A DNA stretch of 5,688 bases from an uncultured Catenibacterium sp. Its GTDB lineage: Bacteria > Bacillota_I > Bacilli_A > Erysipelotrichales > Coprobacillaceae. Under the pieces are notes generated by a model. The model saw only the letters and a list, made by a program, of their open reading frames with translations. It had not been told where the DNA came from and did no database searches. The position numbers and the translations under genes are program-made. How positions within the stretch are numbered: position 1 is the stretch's first letter; every line of letters begins with the position of its first letter. Shown here one piece after another: positions 4,798 through 5,688 of this stretch. The stretch is from the NCBI GenBank assembly GCA_900764725.1, contig CAAFPB010000082.1, forward strand, positions 1 through 5,688. Reading direction: 5' to 3'.

Positions 4798-5688
4798 ATT
4801 GCCATTCAATTTCTACATTTTTTTGATAATGTGCTAATCCTATACGAATCACTGTTCCACTTAATTCACTATCATATTTTCTATTATTAATTTGATCTAT
4901 TGCGGATTTTGCGAGTTGTTTCAAGTCTTCTGAACTATCTTTTGTATATTTGAATTCTAAAATATATGATATTTGATTTTTCTTGGATTTTAGTATGATA
5001 TCACATCTTCCCTTTCCTGCTTCTCGATTACTGATTACTTCATAATCATTAGAAAGCCAGGCGCACATTCCAAGCAGCATCATATGATAGCTATTTTCAT
5101 CTTTCAAATCATGATAAGAAGGTAATGTGAGTATAATCTTTCGATATCTATCTTCAAAATCTTCTTTTTTACAACGTTTTAATGAATTGAATAGTACTGT
5201 CAGATCTGTTTCAGTCGCTTTCAAATGATAAGCTGTAAGCTTTCTAAATTCCAATTGAACTTCTTGATTAGGAATTTTTATGATATATAAACTATCTTGA
5301 ATAGATATTGTTTTATGTAATGTTAGATATCCAGCATTAACCAAAAGACCCCATAAATTTTCTGTATTGTTTACTTCAAAAAAGCTCGTATCCATTTTTA
5401 CAGTGGTTTCTAATTTACCATTTCGAATAAGTTCTTCATACCCTCTCTCAAAAGCTTCATCACTGCTAGATATTGCTTTTTTAATCATTGTATTACTGCT
5501 CGTATTCACCCAATAAGGCTCTAATACTTTTCTAGAGGCATAATTCAAGATGGACCATGGATTATAGATATCATATTCTCCAAAATGATATCCATCATAC
5601 ATAGATTTCACCTCATCATTGAGTGATAAATCATAATATTCTAATGTTTGCTTCGTTTCTTCTTCTGTAAAGCCAAAGTATTGAGAAT
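4796..5688 (-). CDS. AAA-ATPase-like protein with PD-(D/E)XK nuclease domain, C-terminal part (5' end outside window)
   Basis: The frame is open from the right window edge to TAA at 4796-4798, giving 296 visible residues of a protein that in this family usually runs to about 520-580. The visible N-terminal portion ends an AAA-ATPase-like domain (PF09820 type): YFGFTEEE near residues 3-10, then MYDGYHFG, IYNPWSILNY and YWVNTSSN. The Walker A half lies beyond the window. The C-terminal portion is a PD-(D/E)XK domain (PDDEXK_9 / DUF1703 type) with REAGKGRCDI, giving E222 and D229, and ILEFKY, giving E244 and K246, followed by a QLAKSAIDQINNRKY helix. These acidic residues and lysine form the expected metal-dependent nuclease site, so it looks intact. 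The family is common, often multi-copy, in gut Bacteroidota and Bacillota, and its biological role is not settled. A GTG at 5609-5611 should not be taken as the start, because the family motifs continue upstream of it. It converges with the UvrA-like gene. Confidence 0.88.
   Translation of the reverse strand, partial: SQYFGFTEEETKQTLEYYDLSLNDEVKSMYDGYHFGEYDIYNPWSILNYASRKVLEPYWVNTSSNTMIKKAISSSDEAFERGYEELIRNGKLETTVKMDTSFFEVNNTENLWGLLVNAGYLTLHKTISIQDSLYIIKIPNQEVQLEFRKLTAYHLKATETDLTVLFNSLKRCKKEDFEDRYRKIILTLPSYHDLKDENSYHMMLLGMCAWLSNDYEVISNREAGKGRCDIILKSKKNQISYILEFKYTKDSSEDLKQLAKSAIDQINNRKYDSELSGTVIRIGLAHYQKNVEIEWQ

Noticed and set aside
5609..5611. GTG as the start of the minus-strand nuclease-domain gene
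   Set aside because: The frame stays open to the window edge, and the family motif YFGFTEEE lies upstream of it, so the true start is outside the window.
1..5688. CRISPR array, complete insertion sequence, riboswitch or multi-gene defence cassette
   Set aside because: I found no regularly spaced repeats, transposase, or long structured leader. All intergenic stretches are under 200 bp and are explained by promoters, terminators and the tRNA.

Overview
The window is AT-rich bacterial DNA with Bacillota-type signals: purine-rich ribosome binding sites (GGGGG, GAGGTG, GGAGG), short TATAAT promoters, T-tailed hairpin terminators and a class II tRNA-Leu with an encoded CCA end. No in-frame TGA interrupts any of the genes, so the standard code applies. 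The gene set (a PepV-type dipeptidase, a UvrA paralogue and an AAA-ATPase-like/PD-(D/E)XK protein) would fit a gut-associated low-GC Firmicute such as an erysipelotrichial lineage. That placement is an inference and cannot be fixed from this sequence.

Layout, left to right. Positions 1-147 hold no convincing gene: there is a perfect 14-bp inverted repeat at 6-37 and the terminator of the next gene at 81-115. A minus-strand Nudix hydrolase lies at 148-597. A 120-bp divergent intergenic region with candidate promoters on both strands separates it from a plus-strand M20 dipeptidase (PepV type, 718-2082) that keeps all its metal ligands. A tRNA-Leu(GAG) promoter begins at the first base after the dipeptidase stop codon. 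The tRNA is at 2129-2214 and a strong hairpin terminator follows at 2227-2253. A plus-strand UvrA paralogue (2272-4719) starts only 18 bp after that terminator and has no clear promoter of its own. It has two intact ABC ATPase halves and zinc modules but lacks the UvrB-binding domain. Two back-to-back terminators (4721-4758 for plus, 4762-4797 for minus) separate it from a convergent minus-strand gene, 4796-5688. That gene is the C-terminal part of an AAA-ATPase-like protein with a PD-(D/E)XK nuclease domain, and its 5' end lies outside the window.

The genes are functionally unrelated housekeeping or accessory functions: nucleotide-derivative hydrolysis, peptide utilisation, translation, DNA damage or drug tolerance, and a nuclease-like protein of unknown role. 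They are packed very tightly, with stop codons, promoters and terminators abutting or overlapping. I see no CRISPR array, no complete insertion sequence and no clear novel multi-gene system. The points most worth a second look are the UvrA paralogue without a UvrB-docking domain that sits behind a tRNA terminator, and the 9-bp inverted repeat centred on the -10 box of the tRNA promoter.
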